A stretch of DNA of 64,000 bases from Salvelinus alpinus (GCF_045679555.1 NC_092096.1:31577624-31641623), one strand, 5' to 3'; shown: positions 36,313 through 49,119, counted from the first letter of the stretch. Program-made: numbers and translations. Notes: a model not told the origin generated them from the sequence alone.

Positions 36313-37430
36313 ATGGCAACCATTGGTCGAGTACCAGAGTTTGAGGCTACAAAAGAGGATTTTGATTCCTATTTAGAGAGTTTTGAGCATTGTCTCAAAT
36401 TAAATCTTATGATGAAAAGAAAGCAGATGTATTTCTCAGTGTTTTGGGTCCAACTGAGTATGGATTGCCGAAAGGCCTCATTGAACCAAAAAAGCAGTGG
36501 AGTTGACCTATGCAGAACTGACTGAAACTCTTTCAAGGCATTTCAAGCCTAAGCCAATTCTCATTGCAGAACGTTTCAGATTCTACCAACGTCACCAGAG
36601 TCAAGGGGAAACCGTGGCTGACTACATCCTTGCTTTGAAAAGACTGGCAAGTACATGTGAGTTTGCACAATTTCTTGATGACGCTCCCCGAGACAAGTTT
36701 CTATGTGGTCTCACAAGTGAAGCATATCACAGAAGGCTTCTGTCAGAGAAGGACCTGACTTTCAAGAAAGCCTGTGATATCGCACTTGAACTCGAGCTTG
36801 CACACAGGGATAATATTGAGCTATCAGGACATGCAGAACGTCAGAAAGGATTTCACAAGGTTAGTGACACACGTGGAGGAAAAGGCTCACAAAAGTCACA
36901 CTTTTCTCATTCCCGTCCTCAAGGCTACACAAGAACACAGCAGCCCATATCACAAAGGTCTAAGCTAAGTTGCTACAGATGTGGGGGAGATAATCATCAG
37001 CACAGTGAATGTCGATTCCAAAATGAAAAGTGCCACAATTGTGGAAAGGTTGGACATTTACAGAGAGTATGTAAAGCTCCAAAATGCACAGCAAGAGCGC
37101 ACAAGGTGTCAGACGCAGCACAAGAAGAGGAAGGCACAGCTGGATCAGTATTGGAACTGTTCACAGTGTACACAGCTCAACAACAAAAAGATGGAATCTA
37201 TCTCAGCATGGAGTTAGCTGGAAATCTGAAGCGACTGTATCTTGTTCCTGAGAGAATCTACAAAGAAAAACTGAGCGAGTGCCCTCTTCAGCCAATGTCC
37301 ATCTGCCTTTCATCATACACTGGTGACACTATTCCTGTGTTAGGGCAGATCCAGGTACCAGTCTGGTATGAGGGGAATGAGTGGACACTACCGCTTATCA
37401 TTGTTAAAGGAGAGATACTAGCCTGCTAGG
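36313..37430 (+). pseudogene. Gag-like region of the Gypsy fossil
   Basis: It has a retrotransposon Gag core (around RFYQRHQSQGETVADYI) and two CCHC zinc knuckles (CYRCGGDNHQHSEC and CHNCGKVGHLQRVC), followed by the beginning of a protease-like segment. This order is typical of Gypsy elements. The region is broken and is treated as a fossil. Confidence 0.8.
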
Positions 37431-37576
37431 CAGAAACTGGTTACAGAACATCAAGCTGAACTAGGGAGAAATCATTAGTCTGAGAAATGACAAACCAGTG
37501 AGTCAGGCTACACTCACTAACATGCTGGAGAAGCACAAAGATATTTTTAAAGATGGCGAGATAGAAATCACAACTT

Positions 37577-39055
<1,479 letters not shown>

Positions 39056-39089
39056 TATATATATACATACATACATCTATACACCTTTT

Positions 39090-39765
39090 TTTTTTATGTA
39101 CCTTTATTATTCCCCGCAAACCTTACCACCCCTCCCCCAATTGGAGTAAACTAATAAATAATAACACTTAGGCTTCTATCTTCAGTTTATACATACTATA
39201 CACATTTTACAGACACAATCTATTTTACAATAGTTATATTTTGTTTGTTTTTAGTCCTGGCCTTCCTCTATTTCTGATGTCCATCCAGTTTGATTTCTAT
39301 TTGTATCTGTGCTGTTTCACAACAGTTCTGAACCTATATACATTTTACAGACCCCGTATGTTTTACATTTGTTATCTTGTTGTTATTAGTCCCCACCCTT
39401 CAGCTCCATTCAACCCCTCCCATCTATCTCTTAACACCATCCATTCTGGATTTCTATTTGCCATATATTTCTCAACTGTGCTGTGATGGTTCACAAAAGT
39501 ACTGCACCTTTCTATTCTCTTAGTTTCTACAGATTGTCAATTAAAGATAAACATTTTTGCTAAAATAATTATTATATTATTGATCGATTGACTGTGACTT
39601 TTCAAATCACCAGTATTGCTATCTGCAGCGTTAATTCTAGGTAAATGTTGCAGTTCTTCAGCCATTCCTGGACCTGTGACCAAAAACGAGCTACATATGG
39701 ACAGTACCAAAATAAATGATCAAATGACTCTGCCTCCTTGCAGCAAAATCTGCAGAGCTGGGAAG
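39090..39765 (-). repeat. LINE 3' fragment (zinc-binding tail region)
   Basis: Minus-strand translation near 39620-39760 reads FCCKEAESFDHLFWYCPYVA then RFWSQVQEWL, typical of the C-terminal HLFW..CP segment of L1/Tx1-like reverse transcriptase proteins. The remaining sequence to 39090 looks like its 3' untranslated region. Confidence 0.6.
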
Positions 39766-40046
39766 ATTGTTCTTACTAAACGAGATATTCTTACTAAACG
39801 AGACTAACTGTGCTCCCGTCTCTTGCCTGATAATTTTTTCCACAGCACAAATATTACACCTAAATGTGCATAAATACACACTCACAATGGCATATTAACT
39901 GATATTATATTCAGATTGGACCTTGACCGTACCTGTATTTGTCATGATAATCCTTGTCATGATAAATATTAATATTGAATTTCAACACAACATTTGTGAA
40001 AGTCCCCAGTAGGCAGATTTAGATCACTTCCTCTACAGCTGAGGGA

Positions 40047-40074
40047 GGTTTTTGTATGGCTCTGTATCACTGTG
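40047..40074 (-). promoter_or_regulatory. V recombination signal, 12 bp spacer
   Basis: Heptamer CACAGTG (40074-40068), spacer of 12 bp, nonamer ACAAAAACC (40055-40047), all on the minus strand directly after the V coding end. A perfect kappa-type V signal. Confidence 0.95.
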
Positions 40075-40575
40075 TGAACGGAGTAGCTTCATGCTGCTGA
40101 CAGTAGTAATCTCCTGCATCTTCAGCTTGAACTCCACTGATGGTCAGAGTGAAATCAATATCATATCCAGTGCCTTGATATCGACCAGATGTGAAACCTG
40201 TGTTAAAGTCGATGATGAATTTAGGAGCTTCTCCAGGTTTTTGATGGTACCAGGCTAAGTCATCGTCAATGGCACTACTGGCTTTACAGCTGATTGTGGC
40301 AGACTCTCCAGACTGGACCATGATAACTGCAGGAGTCTGGGTCAATAGAATGTCCCCTGCACAGCCTGGAAGAGATAAACAAATATTAATTTGCGGTCTT
40401 TGATTTAGATTAAACCTGTTTCAGTTCAAATACGAATATTAGAATAAAGACTTTCTGTTCAAATTAGGATAATAATATTAAAATAGAATGCTTTAAGGTC
40501 AATTACTGAAGTAATTCCAAACTTACCATTTGTGTAAAATGCAAGGACCAAGATAGTTACGGAGATAAAAGTCAT
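40075..40575 (-). CDS. Immunoglobulin light chain V segment 1 (kappa-type), intact
   Basis: The leader exon 40575-40527 encodes MTFISVTILVLAFYTN, a signal peptide, with donor G|GTAAG. The V exon 40365-40075 is open. Framework 1 has DILLTQTPA and the first cysteine in ATISCKAS; framework 2 has LAWYHQKPGEAPKFII; framework 3 has [21 protein letters not shown]3 starts QQHEATPF. It joins by its 12-bp signal to the 23-bp J signals at 48.6-49.1 kb. V (minus) and J-C (plus) lie in opposite orientation, so joining would be by inversion. It belongs to a different V family from the segments at 47.4, 51.4 and 57.1 kb. It should be functional. Confidence 0.93.
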
Positions 40576-40626
40576 TTTTGTCTTATGTTGTGTTGCTTCT
40601 ATAAAGGACACGTTTAACTCACGGGG

Positions 40627-40689
40627 CTATAAACACTTTAAGAACACTGAAGCATGTGTTGTCAATGCAAATTGTCTTCATATGCAAAT
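40627..40689 (-). promoter_or_regulatory. V1 promoter: TATA box and two octamers
   Basis: Upstream of the leader (minus strand) lie a TATA-like TTTATAG (40633-40627) and two perfect octamers ATTTGCAT (40672-40665 and 40689-40682). Octamers are the defining Oct-1/Oct-2 sites of Ig V promoters. Confidence 0.85.
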
Positions 40690-41179
40690 GGTGCAACAGT
40701 CTGATGATACAGGACACCTGTGATATGAATGCGGTTGACAACTCATCAGTGAGATGACCAGAATTGTAGTGTGGTTTATTTATTCATTAAAAAAGCAGTA
40801 TCAATACTGTCCCATATAAGACAGACACTAATATAAAAACATTGTCTAGATATATTTTTGTTCACTTTAGAGTTACAGTATCTTCCTTCCCTTGTAAATA
40901 CATCTGGCACCTTGTTTTTCTTCTTCTCCATGCGTTTCGTACCACCTCCCCTATTGGCTCCTAACGTCCTACACAGACACAGACAAAATGTACTTTGTTA
41001 AGTAACCTTGTGTGTGCCTGATCAAAACCTTACAACAAGTAACAAGTGAGTGATTTGTCACATGAGTTGTACGTTCATCCTCCTCCATGTTGTCTGACTC
41101 ATATATGCTACCAACCACTCTGTGCACTCTCACCGAGCAACTTATGTTGTCACAAAATCTCACAGACAGTCTCTCTCGC

Positions 41180-41213
<34 letters not shown>

Positions 41214-41965
41214 TGTGACAGTGGACTGGTCACACAATGCTGTCCTTGTGCCGTACACAAAAGGTCAGATGAATCAAAGCATATGAATCACAGACTGTCT
41301 CTCCTCTCATGCTCTCAGACGTACTTCTAATCCATATCACAGCCAAATATCCTCCTCATATTCTTGGATACTACACTGGATATTGATTCACAATCTATTT
41401 GATAACATTTATGATAAATATTTAGCTGGAAATGTTAGTGAATCAGCACAGAGACGTTTTTGTGAGATGGTGCTTGGTGCTTGAAGAGGCTCAGGGCAGG
41501 TTATGAACGGATACGGGACTACAACTCTTGAAAAAGAAAGTGATTCCCCCATTTAGATAGACCACAAATATCAAACAAGGAAGAGTTTCTAAAATATGTG
41601 TGTGCGTGCGGGTGAGTGGCAGACAGTAGTGCCCGTAGGCGGCCCTTGCGACACTAGTCAGCCGGACCCTGGTCTATAGTATTTACATGTTATCATGACA
41701 AGTCCTCTGCCTGAAGGAAGAAACATTGGATTTCAAGTCTTCCTCATTAACTTCTCAAGTTCCATATGAAGAGCAAAGTGAGTAAAAATCCATATTTTTA
41801 TGTATGATATTATTATTATCAGATTTTCCTGAATATTTTGTGATTTTAGTTTTTTGAACGTTTCTAGAATTAACTTGAGGGTTGATGAGAAAGTGAAGCC
41901 ATATACAGATTTAGAAAAGAAAGGCATGTACGGAGGGGCTGGGAAAGGAAAGTCTTCCCTTTCTG
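40690..41965. other. Spacer between V1 and the kit-ligand gene; CA repeat
   Basis: Contains a (CA)n microsatellite at 41181-41211. No exon seen other than possible 5' untranslated sequence of the following gene. Confidence 0.6.
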
Positions 41966-44728
41966 ATGTGCTTCCTCTGTCAGATTCGGACGACCACGTG
42001 TGTCCTCCTATTTCTATTCACACGTCTTGGAGTATGCTCCGGAGGATTTGGGAATCCGGTCACAGATGACGTGAGCAGGCTGATGTTATTGGTAAGAACT
42101 TCTACATACTCTAACCTGAACTGTACTATGCAAAACTAGTCTGGTGATTATTTCGAGTTTATTTCGTCATAAAAACAACTTTAAATCTCTTCTTTTGATG
42201 CAGAAAAATGGGCCAAATAATCCTAATTTATTTTTACAGAAACACAATATTCCAAAGGATTATAACATTTCTATGCATTATATTCCCAAAGAGAGGGTGA
42301 GTAGAATTTCTCAAAAACAAAACATCACGCAGAAACTTTTTGAAGGAGAGAAGTTGGGTGGTCTTAAACTCTGGCAGCATTTTTGTTGAGGAACATTTTT
42401 GTTTTATTTAGAATCTGTAGATTGGAATCATATGTATCCTAGTCAGTTTTCTCCCTTTTCTTACTCCAGAGTGGTGTGTGCTGGGTTCTACTGAATATCT
42501 ACCCACTGGAACAAAGCCTCAGGGAACTGACCCAGGTGTTTGGTGCCATTTCTTCCAACAAAGATAATATTATGATCTTCATCACCATGCTGCAAAATCT
42601 ACGCATCAAATGTGATCATGAGGAGCTGGTAATGCCTGTCAGTTCTGCCAAATGTAGATCCAGTTTCTGTAGACCCAGTTTCTGTAGACCCAGTTTCTGT
42701 AGACCCAGTTTCTGTAGACCCAGTTACTGTGACCCAGTTTATTGACTGTATTACAGTTTTTTACAATCGCTAGGACCCATTTCTCAATACTTAGGTCACT
42801 TTTTCAAAACTCTTCACACAGTTCTCCTAACTAACTTTCAGCTTGGCACAGCAGTTAATTTCACGTTCAAAATGCCCCAAAACTACCAAAACACTTCATA
42901 CACGTCTCAAATCAACTTGTTCTTCCATAACACTAGCAAAGGTTGTCACCCAACAAGCACACATTGTCGCTCATAAAACAATGACCTAAACAACACTAAC
43001 AACAGCTAGCATTACACAATGTTTTCTTTACAAAACAAGAATGACACCTCTATACGGTTTAGAATTCACTGCAGTATATGTTACAGGAATGTACCAGACA
43101 TGATGCAATATGCTTCAATATGTTTTATGTCATTTTATGGCATTGAGTGATTTCAAAATACAATAATTTGTATATACACCATCTACCGATACAGATACAG
43201 TAGCAATACTAGTCAACCCTGTCTTGTGCATTTGGCCACAGGTTCTCATCCACGTTACATCTTATGTCATCTTGGGCAATACACCTAGGAAAGAATATTT
43301 TGGCATGCCTGGTCCATCCCTGGTAATCTTCTGCAGATATGTCCAGGCATCCAGCATTCATTGCATCCAGGAGGGACATTTGATCATGTGGATGGTGGTC
43401 ATAAACCTTCCACCTCCATGAGGAAAATAATTCCTCTATGGGGTTGAGGAATAGAGCGTAAGGAAGGAGGAAAAGTGACATCATCCTGGGATGGGCTGCA
43501 AACCACTCTGTGACTGCACAGGAGTGGTGAAATGCCACATTGTCCCATACAATTACAAACGTCGGCCGATTTCGCCTCACTGCAACCCTTTCCTCACCCG
43601 GCACAACCCTTCCATAGAGGTCACCACTAATTGTATGGCCCAATTAGTGGTTTGTGTAACAGCAATCCATCAGAGGATATTGCTGCACACATTGTGTTGT
43701 TGGCACCCCTCTGGCCCGGGAGATCCACTGTGGCTCTTTTTCCAATCACATTCCTTCCTCACCGCCGTGTTTTGGCCAAGTTGAAACCAGCCTAATCCAC
43801 AAAGATGAATATGTGGGGTGTTTGCCTGGCTTCAATCTCCATGACTCTCTAAAATAAATCCACAAAGCAACATAAGAGTTAGTCTATTACGGTAGTTTAC
43901 ATTATAGAAATGGGTCCTAGCGATTGTAAAAAACTGTAAGTGATGCAACCATCCTGATGTTTACTTTGTTTGTTTGTACTTCCAGGAGGCAACAATGCAA
44001 GTCTTTAAATGCCACTATAGGGCGGTCAAATGGCCGTCTGGGCAGTATTTCGACTATATCAGAGACATTTTGAATTCTGCAGCTCAGGGAGAAGGAGGAT
44101 TCCGCTGTGTGCCTCCACCCTGCCCTGCCCCTACTACATCAGGTAAGAAACACACCCCAACACACAGTATCCATTCAGCCCCAACATACAGCATTCACAA
44201 GTCTCTTCCTCACAGAGCGTGTTGTTGTCTCTCTCAGGAAGTGAAGCACAGGACCATGAACAGACTCGGTCAAGGCGGAGTCTGCTGTTCCTGCTTCCGA
44301 TCCCAGTCACAGCCTGCGTGTTCCTCATTGTGTGGGCGGTAAGTTAACGATGTAGATGGCTTGCTCAGGCTGTATGACAGTCTGGTCCAGAAGACCTACA
44401 GGGTATGCAGACTCTTGTTCCAGCCCAGCACTACTACTACGCACCTAAATCAACACTTCAAGTAATCATCAAATGTGTTAGTACTTGGCTAGAACAAAAG
44501 CCTGCACACTGGCTCTCCAGGATTAGGACTGAAGAGCACTGGTGTATGGTATTGGATGCTTCAACGTGATACTCTGTTCCACAGATTAAATCTAGAAGAG
44601 GAGGCTCCCCAGAGAGTAACCTTGAGAGAGGCCATAGAAGGCTGTCCACTAATGTGGAACGGACCATAAACATCCCTATTCCACCAGTCACCAGTCCAAC
44701 TGACACACCAATAATGGGGGAAGCCTGA
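41966..44728 (+). CDS. kitlg: Kit-ligand-like (stem cell factor) membrane cytokine
   Basis: A complete six-exon model: 41966-42091, 42204-42296, 42470-42628, 43986-44142, 44238-44338, 44585-44728, phases all consistent, about 259 aa. Exon 1: signal peptide (TTCVLLFLFTRLGVCSG) then NPVTDDVSRL, like RVTNNVKDVTKL of mammals. Exon 2: NIPKDYNISMHYIPKE, like NLPKDYMITLKYVP. Exon 3: SGVCWVLLNIYPLEQSLREL and FGAISSNKDNIMIF, ending near LRIKCDHEEL. Exon 4: FKCHYRAVKWPSGQYFDYIR and a C-rich end CVPPPCP. Exon 5: transmembrane segment LLFLLPIPVTACVFLIVWA. Exon 6: short cytoplasmic tail. Kit ligand activates the Kit receptor on blood, germ and pigment precursors. Exon 2 has a second in-frame acceptor (start 42240) that removes 12 residues. 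Which teleost paralogue (a or b) this is cannot be told here. Confidence 0.82.
42660..42740 (+). repeat. 15 bp tandem repeat in kit-ligand intron 3
   Basis: About five units of CAGTTTCTGTAGACC, the last ones degenerate, 30 bp downstream of exon 3. Confidence 0.9.
42754..43936 (-). mobile_element. Tc1/mariner-IS630-like transposon in kit-ligand intron 3
   Basis: Inverted ends match almost perfectly: CAGTTTTTTACAATCGCTAG on the left and its complement on the right, flanked by TA on both sides (42752-42753, 43937-43938). Length is 1183 bp, with a shortened transposase on the minus strand. The near-identical ends suggest a young insertion. Confidence 0.88.
43209..43860 (-). pseudogene. IS630-like DDE transposase, C-terminal part, broken
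   Basis: The upstream part reads TPHIFIFVD then a stop, then AGFNLAKTR and ATVDLPGQRGANNTMCAAI. The last 144 codons are open: FVIVWDNVAFHHS (second D), PYALFLNPIEELFSSWRWKV (E), 35 residues between D and E. It resembles the DDE_3 family found in fish IS630/Tc1 relatives. The DNA-binding N-terminus is missing and stops interrupt it. Confidence 0.75.
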
Positions 44729-44793
44729 TCACCACTGAGGGAGCAGAAGAAGCCAACATCAAGCACTGCATAGAGATCAGAAAGCTCCCCGTC

Positions 44794-44850
44794 TGGACTG
44801 GTGTCACTCTGGACTGGTGTCACTCTGGACTGGTGTCACTCTGGACTGGT
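44794..44850 (+). repeat. 16 bp tandem repeat after the kit-ligand stop
   Basis: About 3.5 copies of GGACTGGTGTCACTCT, in the presumed 3' untranslated region. Confidence 0.9.
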
Positions 44851-45405
<555 letters not shown>

Positions 45406-45631
45406 TAAGCTACCCTGCTCTGGATGATCTCAGTGAGGGCCATAAGAGGGGCTTGTTCTCGCCACAAAAGAAAAGAGCCGTAGGCTGAAGGAAATACCAG
45501 TTCCATGCTAACCGACAGAGACAGATCCTTATGAATCAAAAAACGTTTGATCTTCAATCCCCAGACAGCAGGAAATCAGGATTATCTGCCATCTCCTCTC
45601 ATGTTGCACTATCACACGCATTATGAAGCAT

Positions 45632-45741
45632 TCCCACTGGGCACAGACGTCAATTCAACGTCTTTTCCAAGTTGGTTCAACTTAATTTTAATGAAACGAT
45701 GTGGAATCAACGTTGATTCTACCAGTGTGTGCCCAGTGGGA
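45632..45741. mobile_element. Short palindromic MITE
   Basis: Ends TCCCACTGGGCACA and TGTGCCCAGTGGGA are inverted repeats 110 bp apart; the interior is partly complementary. Non-coding. Confidence 0.7.
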
Positions 45742-45887
45742 TAGGACTGACTGATTTCAAGCATAAGTTATGGCTGCTTTTTAACTCCCCTCTAGTGGTC
45801 AGATACAATAACTATACTTGGTTCTCTCAGCACCTGCAGTAGGTCTCAGCTGTAGCAGTACAGTCACTGTGCAGTCTGACTGAGGAA

Positions 45888-45930
45888 GGTTTTTGTACGG
45901 CTCTGTATCACTGTGGAACACCTAGGCACT
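45888..45930 (-). pseudogene. Solo V recombination signal with the last V codons
   Basis: On the minus strand: heptamer CACAGTG (45915-45909), 12 bp spacer, nonamer ACAAAAACC (45896-45888). The next 15 or so bases upstream on that strand match the 3' end of the V segment at 57.08 kb. The rest of the V exon is gone, replaced by the minisatellite that starts at about 45933. Confidence 0.8.
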
Positions 45931-45932
45931 TT

Positions 45933-46585
45933 ATGTAGATAGTGTAGTGTAGTGTAAGTAGAGTAGATGGTGTATGTAGATAGTGTGTGTATGTAGATAG
46001 TGTATGTTGTAGATTGTGTATGTACTGTAGTGTAGATAGTGTATGTGGTGTAAATTATGTAGATAGTTTATGTAGTGTAGATAGTGTATGTAATATAGGT
46101 AGTGTAGTGTAGAGAGTGTATTTAGATAATGTAGGTAGTGTATGTAGTGTAGATAGTGTTATGTAGTGTAAGTAGTGTAGTGTAGATAGTGTATGTAGAT
46201 AATGTAGTTAGTGTATGTGGATAGTGTACTGTATGTTGTGTAGATAGTGTATGTAGATAATGTATGTAGATAGTGTAGATAGTGTATGTAGGTGGTGTAT
46301 GTAGATTATGTAGATAGTTTATATAGTGTAGGTAGTGTAGTGTAGATAGTATATTGAGATAATGTAGCTAGTGTATGTAGTGTAAATTATGTAGATAGTG
46401 TAGGTAGTGTATGTAGATAGTGTACTGTATGTCGTGTAGGTAATGTATGTAGATAGTATATGTAGGTAGTGTAGATAGTGTATGTAGTGTAAATTATGTA
46501 GATAGTTTATATAGTGTAGATAGTGTATGTAGTAGTGTAGTGTAAATAGTGTATGTAGATACTGTATGTAGTGTACACGTGTCTC
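45933..46585 (+). repeat. GTAGATAGTGTAT minisatellite
   Basis: Irregular repeats of GTAGATAGTGTAT/GTAGTGTA units fill about 650 bp, with no lasting single period. The intact V at 57.1 kb has GGTAGTGTAAAC at the equivalent CDR3 position, so the array may have grown from V sequence. Confidence 0.92.
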
Positions 46586-46876
46586 ATGTTTGAGTCCAGC
46601 GTCATTCACAGTCTCATTCACAGATCTAGCGGTTAGTAATCTGCTACTGAAAACAGTTAATATAATGCTAGAAGATTGCATCAATTTAAATCAGACATTT
46701 GGTTAAAGGTTCATATGAGGACTTTGTTCATATGAAGTGATTGTAACTTTGAAGTAATGTTGAGGTCATAACATCTTTTGTTTTACTCCTATGGATCTTG
46801 CTTTGCATATGGACAGGTATTGTGTTTCAAAACATCAAATAACTTTAATTTACACTTTCAGGCCATGACAAATATA
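46586..46876. other. IgL unit flank sequence
   Basis: Related to 56625-56860 (shared text such as GTCTCATGTTTGAG and the TATGGACWGGTATTG area). Part of the repeating unit that surrounds each V. Confidence 0.6.
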
Positions 46877-46881
46877 ACAAG

Positions 46882-47244
46882 TGTCACGTTCTGACCTTAG
46901 TTTATTTTTTATGTCTTTGTGTTAGGTTGGTCAGGGCGTGAGTTGGGGTCGGCAGTCTATGTTCTTTTTTCTAGGTTGTTTGTTTTCTATGTGTTTGGCC
47001 TGGTGTGGTTCCCAATCAGAGGCAGCTGTTTATCGTTGTCTCTGATTGGCAGCCATATTTAGGTAGCCTATTTTCCGTTGTGGGTGATTATTTTCTGTCT
47101 AGTGTCTGTTCACCTTTCAGAACTGTTTTGTTTTTCTTATCGTTGTTATTTTGTGTAGTGTTCAGTTTTAAATAAAAATTATGACGAACACTTATTACCA
47201 CGCTGCATTTTGGTCCTCTCCTTCCACCAACGAGAATCGTTACA
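46882..47244 (+). mobile_element. Solo LTR fossil
   Basis: Starts TGTCACGTTCTGACC and ends CGTTACA, 363 bp, with a 5 bp duplication ACAAG on both sides (46877-46881, 47245-47249). It contains an AATAAA-type signal. The sibling unit at about 56855 shows the empty site (AATATAACAAGTTACAACC). It is probably Gypsy-like and relatively recent, younger than the unit duplication. Confidence 0.88.
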
Positions 47245-47398
47245 ACAAGTCATAGCCATGATGATGATGATGATGGTCATGTGATCTGAATGATTGCTTT
47301 CTAATCATATTGTAACATGTCACAGTTGACCTCCTTTAGTGACTAGTGTTCTATGTCACTGTCTCTTCCCCCTCAGATACTGCGATCTGACTGAGGGA

Positions 47399-47892
47399 GG
47401 TTTTTGTACGGCTCTCTATCACTTTGTGAACACATTACCACTGTGCCAACTCTGACAGTAGTAATCCCCTGTATCTTCAGCCTGGACTCCACTGATGGTC
47501 AAAGTGAAGTCACTCCCAGATCCACTGCCACTGAATCTAGAGTCCCAGACAAGTGTTGTAGCATAGCAAATAAGGAGTTTATGAGCTCCTCCAGGTTTCT
47601 GTTGATACCAGGCTAGATAGTTAATGTACTACACATTACTACTGGTTTTACAGGTCAGATAGACTGTCTGTCCTGGTAGAACAGTTTCCACTGCAGGAGT
47701 CTGAGTCAGTGTCCTGTGCACTGGATTCTGAAAAACTGAAGAAAAAAACATTTCTATGAATGAAATATTACATATAGTTCTGAATATAAATATTATTACT
47801 GATATACATTACTGTGGTGTAGATTGAATTCATTTTCAACAATAAATTCAGCAGCAAGCAAGTGTCCAGATGAAGATGGTGATAAAAGTCAT
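47399..47892 (-). pseudogene. IgL V segment 2, decayed
   Basis: The V exon (about 47727-47427) is recognisable: [54 protein letters not shown] and [17 protein letters not shown] stop (TAG) interrupts CDR1 after SSNV, and two codons are missing before RFSG. The heptamer is CAAAGTG instead of CACAGTG; the 12 bp spacer and the nonamer ACAAAAACC are kept. The leader (start 47892, MTFITIFIWTLACC) runs into a stop. It lies closest to the J-C cluster but cannot encode a chain. Confidence 0.88.
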
Positions 47893-48637
47893 GGTTGATG
47901 TGGGTTCTGTTGTCATGAAGAACAGCTCTCAGTCATGAAGTGTTAAACTCACAGGGCTGTAAACACTCAGAGCAAGGGGAGATGCATTATTCAAATGAAT
48001 GTTTTAAATATATTTCCGTTTCAAAGAAGGCCCACATCTTTAGAATGTATTTTATCCTGCATGTGCTAATTTTTATAACATCAAACAGCAACTTTTTAAT
48101 CATATCACTAATGTATGAAATGTGTTAGGCACACCACCATTATATTTTGATTCTGTTGATGATCAGATATAATGAACCTTCTGTTCACTCATGCTTGGTC
48201 TCTGATGTAAGTTCCTCTAATCAGTTAGTGAACACTTCTCTAAACTAAAGCTGGTAGGATTCCTCTGGTAGTGTTGTCTGTCCTCTGTGACTTTACAACC
48301 ACTGTTAAATCTGAGATCAACATGTTTAATAAAGGAATATACAACATGATCACTATCACTACTGCTGCTGTTGTCTTTTATATGGACAATATGGAGGAAT
48401 ACTAGCAACACTGATCTAATGCTGGACTGTACCTACAGACTAGGAGAACACCTGATACACAGAGGAAGGGAAAAATACCAATATCTGGATTTATGATTCA
48501 ATTCGTATTTGTATTATCTAGAAACAACTTATGTGAAGTGTTTGTTTTACCTGGAAGATGTTAAAGTGTATTTGTGTTGATTATGATTCTGTATGAGTGA
48601 TCTTCACTGTAACAACTGCAGCAACACAACACAGAGA
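47893..48637. other. Spacer between V2 and J1
   Basis: V promoter area (degenerate TATA and octamer-like text near 47955-48000) and V-J spacer. No other feature seen. Confidence 0.5.
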
Positions 48638-48676
48638 GGTTTTTGTACCAGCAGTAATAGGGATTGTATCACTGTG
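48638..48676 (+). promoter_or_regulatory. J1 recombination signal, 23 bp spacer
   Basis: Nonamer GGTTTTTGT (48638-48646), 23 bp spacer, heptamer CACTGTG (48670-48676). It pairs with the 12-bp V signals by the 12/23 rule, as in kappa loci. Confidence 0.95.
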
Positions 48677-48714
48677 GTGGACTTTTGGTAGCGGCACCAG
48701 ACTTGATGTTGGAA
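48677..48714 (+). CDS. IgL J segment 1
   Basis: 38 bp. Frame gives WTFGSGTRLDVG with the FGxG motif, ending at donor GGAA|GTAAGT. Splices to the constant exon at 49833. Intact. Confidence 0.95.
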
Positions 48715-49042
48715 GTAAGTAAACAACACAATTAACTGTTTTGTTCACCTTTTGATGTTGTGAGTCAATTTCTCTATCAATTTAGCCTTCATACTGAGGA
48801 TATTTTTTTGTGATAAGAGTGATTAGTCTACATTTTAGATTAGTTGTATGAATAAACATACGTCACCAATTAGGAAATGTACACGAAAAAGTAGGTTTTG
48901 CTAAATGTTAGGAAAAACAAAACAAAAAACGATTTATTTAAAATGAAGAAGATAATATAGTATTTGGCAAGTATTCATACCATAGTGGAGTTAATTATTT
49001 GAACCACAGACTACAGAAATGCAGCTTTCCCAATGGTCAGGA

Positions 49043-49081
49043 GGTTTTTGTACCAGCAGTAATAGGGATTGTATCACTGTG
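49043..49081 (+). promoter_or_regulatory. J2 recombination signal, 23 bp spacer
   Basis: Nonamer GGTTTTTGT (49043-49051), 23 bp spacer identical to that of J1, heptamer CACTGTG (49075-49081). Confidence 0.95.
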
Positions 49082-49119
49082 GTTGACTTTTGGTAGAGGC
49101 ACCAGACTAGATGTTGGAA
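49082..49119 (+). CDS. IgL J segment 2
   Basis: 38 bp. Frame gives LTFGRGTRLDVG, donor GGAA|GTAAGT. Spacer and signal are the same as J1, so J1 and J2 arose by local duplication (405 bp apart). Confidence 0.95.

Noticed and set aside
46319-46684. Tyrosine/threonine-rich minus-strand frame
   Set aside because: Translation of the GTAGATAGTGTAT minisatellite, not a protein.
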